From NCBI GenBank assembly GCA_014380205.1, contig JACMKH010000421.1, forward strand, positions 1 through 7,771: 7,771 bases of DNA, in the 5' to 3' direction. Origin of the DNA: Sphingomonadaceae bacterium. GTDB taxonomy: Bacteria > Pseudomonadota > Alphaproteobacteria > Sphingomonadales > Sphingomonadaceae. Shown here one piece after another: positions 1-7,200 of the stretch (positions are counted from its first letter, which is position 1; every line of letters begins with the position of its first letter). Under the pieces are notes generated by a model that was not told the origin of the DNA, made no database searches, and saw nothing but the letters and a program-made list of their open reading frames with translations. Both the position numbers and the translations under genes were made by a program.

Positions 1-1
1 C

Positions 2-190
2 GCGGGCAAGGTCGAGCCCGCCGCCGAGCATGAGATCGACACCGGCCCCACCGAGGCCGAGGCCGAGGCGCTGATCGCCGAAGCCGACGCCAAGATCGCC
101 GAGGCCGAAACCGACGAGGCGCAGGCCGCCGACGATGCGCCTGCCGCCGACGGCGACGCGGGCTCGTCCGACGAGAAGAAGGAAGGCTGA
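2..190 (+). CDS. rplC: 50S ribosomal protein L3, C-terminal end only (partial)
   Basis: This is the last 62 codons of a gene entering from the left edge, read in the frame that stops with TGA at 188-190, five bases before rplD. L3 binds 23S rRNA near the peptidyl transferase centre and is an early assembly protein. None of the conserved L3 core is inside the window, so the name rests on position: rplC precedes rplD in nearly all S10 clusters. What is visible is a low-complexity tail with 20 Asp/Glu against 4 Lys/Arg, including alternating Glu-Ala runs (EAEAEALIAEADAKIAEAE) that look helical and end in DEKKEG. Such a tail lies beyond the usual end of L3. Some alphaproteobacterial L3 proteins, as I recall, carry comparable acidic C-terminal extensions. 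An unrelated acidic protein cannot be excluded from this fragment alone. Confidence 0.85.
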   Translation, partial: AGKVEPAAEHEIDTGPTEAEAEALIAEADAKIAEAETDEAQAADDAPAADGDAGSSDEKKEG

Positions 191-195
191 GCGCC

Positions 196-822
196 ATGAA
201 GGTCAAGGTTCAGACGCTCGACGCGAAAGCCAAGGGCGACATCGACCTCAGCGACGAGGTATTCGGCCTCGAGCCGCGCGCCGACATCCTCCATCGCGTC
301 GTCACCTGGCAGCTTCACAACCGCCGCGCTCCCGCGCGCGCGGCGCGCGAGCGCTCCGACGTCAACCGCACCGGCAAGAAGTTCGGCAAGCAGAAAGGCT
401 CGGGCGGCGCCCGCCACGGCGACCGGCGCGCGCCGATCTTCATCGGGGGGGGCAAGGCGCACGGGCCGCGCGCGCGCGTGTTCGAATCGAGCCTCAACAA
501 GAAGGTCCGCGCGCTGGGCCTCCGCATGGCGCTCTCCGCCAAGGCGCGCGAGGAGCGGCTGATCGTGCTCGACAGCCTCGAGGTCAAGGACGGCAAGACC
601 AGCGCTCTCGCGGGCCAGCTCGCCAAGCTCGGCTTCGGCCGCTCGGCGCTGGTGATCGACGGCGACGCGGTCGAGACGAGCTTCGCGCGCGCCTCATCGA
701 ACCTGCCGCGGATCGATTCGCTCCCGGCGATCGGGGCCAATGTCTACGACATTCTCAATCACGACACGCTCGTGCTGACGCGCGCCGCGGTCGAAAAGCT
801 GGAGGCGCGCTTCAATGGCTAA
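196..822 (+). CDS. rplD: 50S ribosomal protein L4
   Basis: L4 is a primary 23S rRNA-binding protein whose extended loop lines the peptide exit tunnel. In enterobacteria it also represses its own S10 operon by acting on the leader, which here would lie upstream of the window. The 208-residue product has the usual length. The N-terminus (MKVKVQTLD) and the conserved basic loop at about residues 45-95 ([19 protein letters not shown], then [13 protein letters not shown]) are diagnostic, followed by the Rossmann-like C-terminal half ending [15 protein letters not shown]. The ATG follows a GGAAGG ribosome binding site at 181-186 inside the rplC tail. The last 8 bases overlap rplW, suggesting coupled translation. 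The run of eight G at 445-452 encodes part of the conserved IGGGK segment and stays in frame. Confidence 0.98.
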   Translation: MKVKVQTLDAKAKGDIDLSDEVFGLEPRADILHRVVTWQLHNRRAPARAARERSDVNRTGKKFGKQKGSGGARHGDRRAPIFIGGGKAHGPRARVFESSLNKKVRALGLRMALSAKAREERLIVLDSLEVKDGKTSALAGQLAKLGFGRSALVIDGDAVETSFARASSNLPRIDSLPAIGANVYDILNHDTLVLTRAAVEKLEARFNG

Positions 823-1126
823 GAAGAAGGAAGCGGTCGACCTCGCGCACTACGACGTCGTGCTGGGCCCGCACATCACCGAGAAATCGACGATGCTCGG
901 CGAGGCCAACGCGGTCGTGTTCAGGGTCGCCGGCCATGCCACCAAGCCCGCGATCAAGGCGGCGGTCGAGGCGCTGTTCGACGTCGGCGTCACCGGCGTC
1001 AACACGATCGTCCAGAAGGGCAAGACCAAGCGCTGGAAGGGCAAGGCCTACAAGCGTTCGGACATCAAGAAGGCGATCGTCACGCTCAAGGCGGGTGACT
1101 CGATCGACGTGACGACGGGGATTTAG
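815..1126 (+). CDS. rplW: 50S ribosomal protein L23
   Basis: L23 sits at the exit of the peptide tunnel and is the docking site on the ribosome for trigger factor and the signal recognition particle. The 103-residue protein is a normal bacterial length. Family signatures are the early [14 protein letters not shown] segment (about residues 13-26), the [21 protein letters not shown] helix region, the basic loop [19 protein letters not shown] and the terminal beta strand [11 protein letters not shown]. The ATG lies inside the last codons of rplD (8-base overlap, with the stop read from the ATGGCTAA string), and a GGAGG at 801-805 in rplD provides the ribosome binding site with nine bases spacing. 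Start and overlap are therefore well supported. Confidence 0.98.
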   Translation: MAKKKEAVDLAHYDVVLGPHITEKSTMLGEANAVVFRVAGHATKPAIKAAVEALFDVGVTGVNTIVQKGKTKRWKGKAYKRSDIKKAIVTLKAGDSIDVTTGI

Positions 1127-1131
1127 GAACC

Positions 1132-1971
<840 letters not shown>

Positions 1972-1974
1972 GCC

Positions 1975-2250
1975 ATGGCCCGTTCCGTCTGGAAAGGTCC
2001 GTTCGTCGACCTGCACGTGCTCCGCAAGGCCGAGAGCGCGCAGGAGGCGAACTCGAACAAGCCGATCAAGACCTGGTCGCGCCGCTCGACGATCCTGCCG
2101 CAGTTCGTCGGCCTGACCTTCAACGTCTACAACGGCCGCAAGTTCGTGCCCGTCTCGGTCAACGAGGACATGGTCGGCCACAAGCTCGGCGAGTTCGCCC
2201 CGACGCGCTACTTCCCCGGCCACGCGGCCGACAAGAAGGGCAAGCGCTGA
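1975..2250 (+). CDS. rpsS: 30S ribosomal protein S19
   Basis: S19 is in the head of the small subunit, binds 16S rRNA with S13 and contacts the A-site tRNA region and the intersubunit bridge. The 91 residues match the family length. The start [12 protein letters not shown] is typical, and the signature around residues 52-75 ([20 protein letters not shown], then HKLGEF) is nearly invariant, followed by [17 protein letters not shown]. The gene begins three bases after the rplB stop, with AGAGG at 1964-1968 as ribosome binding site. Its TGA shares one base with the rplV ATG, a typical coupling arrangement. Confidence 0.99.
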   Translation: MARSVWKGPFVDLHVLRKAESAQEANSNKPIKTWSRRSTILPQFVGLTFNVYNGRKFVPVSVNEDMVGHKLGEFAPTRYFPGHAADKKGKR

Positions 2251-2627
2251 TGGGCAAGGAGAAGAATCCGCGCCGCGTCGGCGACAATGAGGCGTTCGCC
2301 GTCGGCCGCCAGATCCGCGGCTCGGCGCAGAAGCTCAACCTCGTCGCCGGCCTGATTCGCGGCCGCAAGGCCGAGGAGGCGCTCAACGTGCTCGCCTTCT
2401 CGTCCAAGGCGATGGCGGTCGACGTGCGCAAGGTGCTCCAGTCGGCGATCGCCAACGCCGAGAACAACCACAATCTCGACATCGACGCGCTGGTGATCAG
2501 CGAGGCGAGCGTCGGCAAGGCGATGTCGCTGAAGCGCTGGAAGGCGCGCGCGCGGGGCCGCTCGACGCGCATCGTCAAGCCGTTCAGCCGCATCCGCGTC
2601 GTCGTGCGCGAGGAGGAGCAAGCGTAA
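2250..2627 (+). CDS. rplV: 50S ribosomal protein L22
   Basis: L22 binds several domains of 23S rRNA, and its long beta hairpin reaches into the peptide exit tunnel close to L4, where changes can give macrolide resistance. The 125-residue protein contains the expected core ([24 protein letters not shown] at about 25-48, then the [13 protein letters not shown] helix) and the hairpin region [24 protein letters not shown] near residues 92-115, ending in an acidic EEEQA. It overlaps the rpsS stop by one base (TGATG) and the rpsC start by one base (TAATG). No strong ribosome binding site is present beyond the AGAAGGG at the end of rpsS, so re-initiation after rpsS is likely. Confidence 0.98.
   Translation: MGKEKNPRRVGDNEAFAVGRQIRGSAQKLNLVAGLIRGRKAEEALNVLAFSSKAMAVDVRKVLQSAIANAENNHNLDIDALVISEASVGKAMSLKRWKARARGRSTRIVKPFSRIRVVVREEEQA
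2611..2616 (+). promoter_or_regulatory. ribosome binding site of rpsC (full AGGAGG)
   Basis: A complete AGGAGG lies ten bases before the rpsC ATG, inside the Glu codons at the end of rplV. It is the strongest Shine-Dalgarno sequence in the window and fixes the rpsC start. Confidence 0.8.
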
Positions 2628-3334
2628 TGGGCCACAAGTCGAACCCGATCGGGCTCAGGCTCCAGATCAACCGCACCTGGGACAGCCGCTGGTATGCGGA
2701 TGGCGAGGATTACGGCCGGTTGCTGATGGAGGACATCAAGATCCGCCGTCACATCATGGACGCGATCCCGCAGGCCGCGATCTCCAAGGTGGTGATCGAG
2801 CGGCCGGCGAAGCTGTGCCGGATCTCGGTCTATGCCGCGCGCCCGGGCGTGATCATCGGCAAGAAGGGCGCCGACATCGAGAAGCTGCGCTCGACCCTGG
2901 GCAAGATGACCAAGAGTGAGGTCTCGCTCAACATCGTCGAGATCCGTAAGCCCGAGGTCGACGCCAAGCTCGTCGCCCAGTCGGTCGCCGATCAGCTCGA
3001 GCGGCGCATCGCGTTCCGCCGCGCGATGAAGCGCGCGGTCCAGTCGGCGCTCAGGCTCGGCGCCGAGGGGATCAGGATCACCTGCGGCGGGCGCCTCGGG
3101 GGCGCCGAGATCGCGCGCACCGAATGGTATCGCGAGGGCCGCGTTCCGCTCCACACGCTGCGCGCCAACGTCGATTACGCCGAGGCCACCGCGCACACCG
3201 CCTACGGCACCTGCGGGGTCAAGGTCTGGATCTTCAAGGGCGAGATCCTCGGCCATGACCCGCTCGCGCAGGACCGGCTGATGCTCGAGGCGCAGACCTC
3301 GGGCGTGCGCCCCGCGCGCGACGACCGGCGTTAG
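2627..3334 (+). CDS. rpsC: 30S ribosomal protein S3
   Basis: S3 is on the solvent side of the 30S head, where with S4 and S5 it forms the mRNA entry tunnel and contributes to mRNA unwinding. The 235-residue product has the expected architecture: N-terminal [12 protein letters not shown], a type II KH domain with the nucleic-acid-binding GKKG loop at residues 78-81 (within [16 protein letters not shown]), and the C-terminal S3 domain with [21 protein letters not shown] and the [13 protein letters not shown] segment. It overlaps rplV by one base and ends 12 bases before rplP. Confidence 0.99.
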   Translation: MGHKSNPIGLRLQINRTWDSRWYADGEDYGRLLMEDIKIRRHIMDAIPQAAISKVVIERPAKLCRISVYAARPGVIIGKKGADIEKLRSTLGKMTKSEVSLNIVEIRKPEVDAKLVAQSVADQLERRIAFRRAMKRAVQSALRLGAEGIRITCGGRLGGAEIARTEWYREGRVPLHTLRANVDYAEATAHTAYGTCGVKVWIFKGEILGHDPLAQDRLMLEAQTSGVRPARDDRR

Positions 3335-3346
3335 GAGCCAAACACC

Positions 3347-3769
3347 ATGTTGCAACCCAAACGCACCAAGTTCCGCAAGGCCTTCAAGGGCCGCATCCAT
3401 GGCGACGCCAAGGGAGGCACGGCGCTCAACTTCGGCTCGTTCGGGCTGAAGGCGATGGAGCCCGATCGGATCACCGCGCGCCAGATCGAGGCCGCGCGCC
3501 GCGCGATCACGCGCCACATCCGCCGCCAGGGCCGCCTCTGGATTCGCATCTTCCCCGATGTGCCGGTGTCGAAGAAGCCCGCCGAGGTCCGCATGGGATC
3601 GGGCAAGGGCAGCCCCGAATTCTGGGCGGCGCGGGTCAAGCCCGGCCGCATCCTGTTCGAGCTCGACGGCGTCCCCGGTCCGCTCGCCAAGGCCGCGTTC
3701 GAGCGCGCCGGCGAGAAGCTGCCGATCAAGACCAAGGTGGTCGCCCGCCTTGGCGAGTCGGTTTACTAG
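3347..3769 (+). CDS. rplP: 50S ribosomal protein L16
   Basis: L16 binds 23S rRNA near the A site and the 5S rRNA and is needed to complete late large-subunit assembly. The 140-residue length is normal. The start [16 protein letters not shown], the [26 protein letters not shown] block and the [12 protein letters not shown] signature (about residues 82-93) are diagnostic. Arg82 corresponds by alignment from memory to Arg81 of Escherichia coli L16, the residue hydroxylated by the RoxA (YcfD) oxygenase; whether this organism modifies it cannot be read here. AGGAG at 3333-3337, overlapping the rpsC stop, is nine bases before the ATG. Confidence 0.99.
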   Translation: MLQPKRTKFRKAFKGRIHGDAKGGTALNFGSFGLKAMEPDRITARQIEAARRAITRHIRRQGRLWIRIFPDVPVSKKPAEVRMGSGKGSPEFWAARVKPGRILFELDGVPGPLAKAAFERAGEKLPIKTKVVARLGESVY

Positions 3770-3772
3770 GAG
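3768..3772 (+). promoter_or_regulatory. ribosome binding site that decides the rpmC start
   Basis: AGGAG overlaps the rplP stop codon. It is nine bases from the ATG at 3782 but only three from an in-frame TTG at 3776, so it supports the ATG as the rpmC start. Confidence 0.75.
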
Positions 3773-3781
3773 CTGTTGGCG

Positions 3782-3997
3782 ATGGCCAAGATCGACGATC
3801 TCAGAACCCGCACCGACGATCAGCTCTCGGCGCAGCTCGGCGAGCTCAAGCGCGAGGCGTTCAACCTGCGTTTCCAGGCGGCGACCAACCAGCTCGAGAA
3901 GCCCGCGCGCGTGCGCGAGGTGCGCCGTGACATCGCGCGGATCATGACGCTTCAAAATCAGCGCGCGGTCGAAGCCGCCGCCAAGGAGTCCGCATAA
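3782..3997 (+). CDS. rpmC: 50S ribosomal protein L29
   Basis: L29 is a small, mostly helical protein beside the tunnel exit, next to L23, and forms part of the docking platform for nascent-chain factors. From the ATG the product has 71 residues, starting [15 protein letters not shown], with the family core [36 protein letters not shown] and an alanine-rich tail. An in-frame TTG two codons upstream could start a 73-residue form, but it is too close to the AGGAG at 3768-3772, and the family start MAK fits the ATG. The TAA stop shares one base with the ATG of rpsQ. Confidence 0.97.
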   Translation: MAKIDDLRTRTDDQLSAQLGELKREAFNLRFQAATNQLEKPARVREVRRDIARIMTLQNQRAVEAAAKESA

Positions 3998-4266
3998 TGC
4001 CCAAGCGCGTTCTCACCGGGACGATCGTCTCGGACAAGGCCGACAAGACCGTGGTGGTCAAGGTCGAGCGGCGCGTGCGCCACCCGCTCTACAGCAAGAT
4101 CATCCGGCTCTCGAAGAAATACCACGCCCATGACGAGGGCAACGATTTCAAGGCCGGCGAGACGGTCCGCATCGAGGAGACGCGGCCCTATTCGAAGCTC
4201 AAGACGTGGCGCGTGATCGAGCGGCTCGACACGCATGTGAAGCCCGAAAAGGCGGACGTCGCCTAG
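3997..4266 (+). CDS. rpsQ: 30S ribosomal protein S17
   Basis: S17 is a primary 16S rRNA-binding protein with an OB fold, important for early assembly of the 30S body. The 89 residues show the family pattern: [19 protein letters not shown], the basic [15 protein letters not shown] segment, [20 protein letters not shown] and the [13 protein letters not shown] signature, where the Ser-Lys loop contacts rRNA. AAGGAG at 3983-3988 is the ribosome binding site, and the start overlaps rpmC by one base. In enterobacteria this is the last gene of the S10 operon; here it is followed by the only sizeable gap in the window. Confidence 0.98.
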   Translation: MPKRVLTGTIVSDKADKTVVVKVERRVRHPLYSKIIRLSKKYHAHDEGNDFKAGETVRIEETRPYSKLKTWRVIERLDTHVKPEKADVA

Positions 4267-4276
4267 TTGAATGGAC

Positions 4277-4292
4277 GCCAGCCCGCGCTGGC
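4277..4292 (+). other. GC-rich hairpin at the S10/spc boundary
   Basis: A perfect 6-base inverted repeat (GCCAGC, loop CCGC, GCTGGC) lies in the 54-base gap between rpsQ and rplN. All loop and stem bases are directly visible. No T tract follows, so a classical intrinsic terminator is unlikely. It could be an mRNA stability or processing element between the two halves of the cluster, or chance in GC-rich DNA. Confidence 0.35.
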
Positions 4293-4306
4293 ATGACGGA
4301 ATGAAG

Positions 4307-4313
4307 AAGGAAG
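4307..4313 (+). promoter_or_regulatory. ribosome binding site of rplN
   Basis: AAGGAAG lies seven bases before the rplN ATG in the rpsQ-rplN gap. Because this gene does not overlap its upstream neighbour, it needs independent ribosome entry, and this is the only purine-rich candidate. Confidence 0.65.
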
Positions 4314-4320
4314 CGGATCG

Positions 4321-4689
4321 ATGATCCAGATGCAGTCAGTCCTCGAGGTCGCCGACAACAGCGGCGCCAAGCGCGTGCAGTGCATCAAGGTGCTCGGCGG
4401 CTCGAAGCGCCGTTTCGCGGGCGTGGGCGACATCATCGTCGTCTCGATCAAGGAGGCCGCGCCGCGCGGCAAGGTCAAGAAGGGCGACGTTCACAAGGCC
4501 GTGATCGTGCGCACGCGCAAGGACGTCCACCGCCCCGACGGCTCGACGATCCGCTTCGACACCAACGCGGCGGTGCTGGTCAACAACAACCGCGAGCCGA
4601 TCGGCACGCGCATCTTCGGCCCGGTGGTGCGCGAACTGCGCGCCGCGCGCCACATGAAGATCATCAGCCTTGCCCCGGAGGTGCTGTAA
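4321..4689 (+). CDS. rplN: 50S ribosomal protein L14
   Basis: L14 lies at the subunit interface, forms intersubunit bridges with 16S rRNA and is the target of the silencing factor RsfS. The 122-residue length is that of nearly all bacterial L14. The start [17 protein letters not shown], the signature [19 protein letters not shown] (about residues 47-65) and the [24 protein letters not shown] block followed by ISLAPEVL are all canonical. It is the first gene of the spc half and sits 54 bases after rpsQ; its stop directly abuts the rplX ATG. Confidence 0.99.
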   Translation: MIQMQSVLEVADNSGAKRVQCIKVLGGSKRRFAGVGDIIVVSIKEAAPRGKVKKGDVHKAVIVRTRKDVHRPDGSTIRFDTNAAVLVNNNREPIGTRIFGPVVRELRAARHMKIISLAPEVL

Positions 4690-5013
4690 ATGTCCGCCGC
4701 CAAGATCAAGAAGGGCGACACCGTCGTGGTCCTGTCCGGCAAGGACAAGGGCGCGAGCGGCGAGGTCACGCGCGTCTTCCCCAAGGAGAGCAAGCTGCTC
4801 GTCTCGGGGGTCGCGATCGCGACCCGCCACCGCAAGCCCAGCCAGACCAACCCGCAGGGCGGGATCGAGCGCGGCGAGGCGCGCATCCACGTCTCGAACG
4901 TCGCGATCAAGGACCCCAAGACGGGCAAGCCGACGCGCGTCCGCTTCGGCGAGGACAAGGACGGCAAGAAAATTCGCGTCGCGGCCCGCTCGGGGGAGAC
5001 GATCAATGGCTGA
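4690..5013 (+). CDS. rplX: 50S ribosomal protein L24
   Basis: L24 is an assembly initiator that binds the 5' region of 23S rRNA and ends up near the tunnel exit. The 107-residue product begins with the KOW motif ([20 protein letters not shown], about residues 5-24) and continues with the conserved [26 protein letters not shown] segment. The C-terminal [25 protein letters not shown] is also typical. GGAGG at 4677-4681, in the end of rplN, is the ribosome binding site, and the ATG immediately follows the rplN TAA. The last 8 bases overlap rplE, the same overlap geometry as rplD/rplW. Confidence 0.98.
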   Translation: MSAAKIKKGDTVVVLSGKDKGASGEVTRVFPKESKLLVSGVAIATRHRKPSQTNPQGGIERGEARIHVSNVAIKDPKTGKPTRVRFGEDKDGKKIRVAARSGETING

Positions 5014-5590
5014 TTACACGCCCCGCCTGCGCACCGCCTATCGCGAGACCATCGCCAAGGCGATGATCGAGCGCTTCGGCTACAAGAACGCGATGCAGGC
5101 GCCCCGGATCGAGAAGATCGTCATCAACATGGGCGTCGGCCAGGGCACGCAGGACAAGAAGAAGGTCGAGAAGGCCGCCGAGGAGATGCAGAAGATCGCC
5201 GGCCAGAAGCCCGTGATCACCAAGGCCAAGCATTCGATCGCGCAGTTCAAGCTGCGCGAGGGCATGCCGATCGGCGTCAAGGTGACCCTGCGCGGCGACC
5301 GCATGTACGAGTTCCTCGATCGGCTGATCACGGTCGCGCTGCCGCGCGTGCGCGATTTTCGCGGGCTCAACCCGGCGAGCTTCGACGGGCGGGGCAATTT
5401 CGCGATGGGGCTCAAGGAGCAGATCGTGTTCCCCGAGATCAACTACGACGAGATCGACGAGATCCGCGGCATGGACGTGATCGTCACGACCAACGCCAAG
5501 ACCGACGACGAGGCGCGCGCGCTGCTGCGCCTGTTCAACTTCCCGTTCCCGCCCGAGGCGTCGGACGAAGAGCAGAAAGAGGCCGCATAG
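5006..5590 (+). CDS. rplE: 50S ribosomal protein L5
   Basis: L5 binds 5S rRNA and joins the central protuberance with L18, also contacting P-site tRNA and bridging to S13. The product is 194 residues from the ATG at 5006 ([18 protein letters not shown]). Conserved blocks are [14 protein letters not shown] (about 32-45), the [18 protein letters not shown] region with the [17 protein letters not shown] motif, and [24 protein letters not shown] followed by [16 protein letters not shown]. The short acidic tail SDEEQKEAA is a modest addition. The frame stays open upstream, but the earlier starts lie inside rplX and rplN and give Arg/Ser-rich nonsense. GGAG at 4995-4998 supports this ATG, which overlaps rplX by 8 bases. 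Confidence 0.98.
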   Translation: MADYTPRLRTAYRETIAKAMIERFGYKNAMQAPRIEKIVINMGVGQGTQDKKKVEKAAEEMQKIAGQKPVITKAKHSIAQFKLREGMPIGVKVTLRGDRMYEFLDRLITVALPRVRDFRGLNPASFDGRGNFAMGLKEQIVFPEINYDEIDEIRGMDVIVTTNAKTDDEARALLRLFNFPFPPEASDEEQKEAA

Positions 5591-5592
5591 CC

Positions 5593-5898
5593 ATGGCGAA
5601 GGTGAGTTCGATCAACAAGAACGAGAAGCGCAAGCGGCTCGTCAAGAAATTCGCCGGCCGCTACTCGCGGCTCAAGGCGCAGTCGGCGGACAAATCGCTC
5701 GACGAGACCGAGCGGCTGATCGCACGCCTCAAGATGGCCGAGCTGCCGCGCAACGCCAACCCGACGCGCGTGCGCAACCGCTGCGGGCTGACCGGGCGGC
5801 CGCGCGGCTTCTATCGCAAGTTCAAGATGTCACGGATTTCGCTGCGCGATCTGGCCAACAAGGGCCTGATCCCCGGCGTCACCAAGTCGAGCTGGTAG
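5593..5898 (+). CDS. rpsN: 30S ribosomal protein S14, zinc-free long form
   Basis: S14 is in the 30S head next to S3 and S19 and is required for late 30S assembly. The 101-residue length and a single cysteine (Cys64, in [19 protein letters not shown]) show the long form that lacks the CXXC zinc-binding pairs of the 61-residue type. It therefore needs no zinc, as in most proteobacteria. The C-terminus [22 protein letters not shown] is canonical. The ATG is two bases after the rplE stop, and an AGAGG at 5578-5582 within the end of rplE is the likely ribosome binding site. Confidence 0.99.
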   Translation: MAKVSSINKNEKRKRLVKKFAGRYSRLKAQSADKSLDETERLIARLKMAELPRNANPTRVRNRCGLTGRPRGFYRKFKMSRISLRDLANKGLIPGVTKSSW

Positions 5899-5910
5899 GG
5901 ATAGACGAAT

Positions 5911-6306
5911 ATGCTTCTGACCGATCCCCTGGGCGATCTGCTCACCCGCATCCGCAACGGCCAGCGGGCGCGCAAGGACAGCGTGGTGAGTCCCGCGTCC
6001 AAGATGCGCACGCGCGTGCTCGAGGTGCTCCAGCGCGAAGGCTATATCCGCGGCTTCACCGAGGAGCCGCTCGGCGACCATCCGGGCATCCGCATCGAGC
6101 TCAAATATTTCGAGGGGCAGCCCGCGATCCAGCATGTCGCGCGCGTCTCCAAGCCCGGCCGGCGCGTCTATTCGGGCGCGCAGGAGCTGCCGCGCGTGCG
6201 CAACGGGCTCGGCATCACCATCGTCTCGACGCCGCGCGGCGTGCTCTCGGACGCCGAGGCGCGCGAGGCCAATGTCGGCGGCGAAGTGCTCGCGGAGGTG
6301 TTCTGA
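5911..6306 (+). CDS. rpsH: 30S ribosomal protein S8
   Basis: S8 binds the central domain of 16S rRNA early in assembly. In Escherichia coli it also represses the spc operon by binding mRNA near the rplX/rplE junction; I could not recognise such a site here. The 131 residues start [25 protein letters not shown] and end with the signature [33 protein letters not shown], which contains the RNA-binding STPRG turn. AGGGA at 5897-5901, overlapping the rpsN stop, serves as ribosome binding site nine bases before the ATG. The TGA shares one base with the rplF ATG. Confidence 0.98.
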   Translation: MLLTDPLGDLLTRIRNGQRARKDSVVSPASKMRTRVLEVLQREGYIRGFTEEPLGDHPGIRIELKYFEGQPAIQHVARVSKPGRRVYSGAQELPRVRNGLGITIVSTPRGVLSDAEAREANVGGEVLAEVF

Positions 6307-6839
6307 TGAGCCGCATCGGTAAACGGGCGGTCGAGGTCCCAGCGGGCGTCACCGCCGAGATCCAGGGCCGCGAGCTCATCGTCAAGGGCCCCAAGGGGAC
6401 TCTGTCGATGCAGCTGATCGAGGATATCGACTATCGGGTCGGCGAGGGCGAGATCCTCGTCAAGCCGGTCAACGACACCAAGCGCGCGCGGGCGTTCTGG
6501 GGGATGCAGCGCACCTTCGTCGCCAACCTCGTCGAGGGTGTGTCGCAGGGCTTCACCGTGGTGCTCGAGATCACCGGCGTCGGCTATCGCGCGCAGATGC
6601 AGGGCGACAAGCTCAAGCTCAATCTCGGCTACAGCCACGATGTCGATTACAACCCGCCCGAGGGCGTCGAGATCAAGACCCCCGACAACACCACGATCGA
6701 GATTTCAGGGATCGACAAGCAGAAGGTCGGCCAGGTCGCGGCCGAGATCCGCCAGTGGCGCAAGCCCGAGCCCTACAAGGGCAAGGGCATCCGCTACCGC
6801 GGCGAATATATTTTCCGCAAGGAAGGGAAGAAGAAGTAG
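6306..6839 (+). CDS. rplF: 50S ribosomal protein L6
   Basis: L6 binds 23S rRNA near the sarcin-ricin loop, at the factor-binding side of the large subunit. The 177-residue length is typical. The protein consists of two copies of the L6 fold: the first begins [19 protein letters not shown] with [10 protein letters not shown], and the second covers [32 protein letters not shown]. The C-terminal signature [15 protein letters not shown] (about residues 154-168) is diagnostic and is followed by the basic tail [13 protein letters not shown] at 6294-6298 in rpsH is the ribosome binding site, and the start overlaps rpsH by one base. Confidence 0.99.
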   Translation: MSRIGKRAVEVPAGVTAEIQGRELIVKGPKGTLSMQLIEDIDYRVGEGEILVKPVNDTKRARAFWGMQRTFVANLVEGVSQGFTVVLEITGVGYRAQMQGDKLKLNLGYSHDVDYNPPEGVEIKTPDNTTIEISGIDKQKVGQVAAEIRQWRKPEPYKGKGIRYRGEYIFRKEGKKK

Positions 6840-6841
6840 CC

Positions 6842-7198
6842 ATGGCCAAGCGACTTTCTCTTTTCGAGCGCCGCCGCCAGCGCGTCCGCTCGGCGCTGCG
6901 CCGCAAGGGCGCGCTGCGCCCGCGCCTCTCGATTCATCGCACCGGCCGGCACATCTACGCGCAGGTCATCGACGATCTCGGGGGCAGGACGCTCGCCGCC
7001 GCCTCGACGCTCGACAAGGACGGCAAGGGCAAGCCGGGCGCGAACGTCGATGCTGCGGCCGAGGTCGGCAAGCGCGTCGCCGAGAAGGCGTCCAAGGCCG
7101 GCGTCACCAAGGTCGTGTTCGATCGCGGCGGTTTTCTGTTTCATGGGCGCGTGAAAGCGCTCGCCGACGCCGCGCGTGACGGCGGACTGGAGTTTTGA
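6842..7198 (+). CDS. rplR: 50S ribosomal protein L18
   Basis: L18 binds 5S rRNA and, together with L5, attaches it to the large subunit as the central protuberance. From the ATG two bases after the rplF stop the product has 118 residues, the normal length, beginning [22 protein letters not shown] with the basic N-terminal arm that contacts 5S rRNA. The core [31 protein letters not shown] and the ending [28 protein letters not shown] are canonical. The open frame extends further upstream into rplF, but that part is an out-of-frame shadow, and the family start matches the ATG at 6842. Confidence 0.98.
   Translation: MAKRLSLFERRRQRVRSALRRKGALRPRLSIHRTGRHIYAQVIDDLGGRTLAAASTLDKDGKGKPGANVDAAAEVGKRVAEKASKAGVTKVVFDRGGFLFHGRVKALADAARDGGLEF
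7189..7192 (+). promoter_or_regulatory. ribosome binding site of the rpsE frame
   Basis: GGAG in the last codons of rplR lies eight bases before the ATG at 7201. It supports that ATG, rather than a later GTG, as the start of the long acidic frame. Confidence 0.6.
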
Positions 7199-7200
7199 CG

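Noticed and set aside
135..1112. A 325-codon plus-strand frame overlapping rplC, rplD and rplW
   Set aside because: It is out of frame with three recognised genes and extremely Arg-rich, as expected from a shifted reading of GC-rich coding DNA.
3776..3781. TTG at 3776 as an upstream start of rpmC
   Set aside because: It is only three bases from the AGGAG, whereas the ATG at 3782 has ideal spacing and gives the usual MAK start of L29.
2159..3955. A 598-codon open frame on the minus strand across rpsS to rpmC
   Set aside because: It is antisense to five clear ribosomal protein genes, its product is Arg/Leu/Asp-rich without recognisable domains, and long antisense frames are expected in GC-rich DNA with strong third-position bias.
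4267..4296. Possible promoter for the spc half, TTGAAT as a -35 element with GCATGA as a -10
   Set aside because: The -10 match is poor and the spacer contains the hairpin; nothing beyond chance similarity supports a promoter.
4970..5060. Possible S8 autoregulatory binding site at the rplX/rplE junction, as known in Escherichia coli
   Set aside because: I could not identify an S8-like helix with its characteristic internal loop by reading; structure prediction would be needed to claim it.
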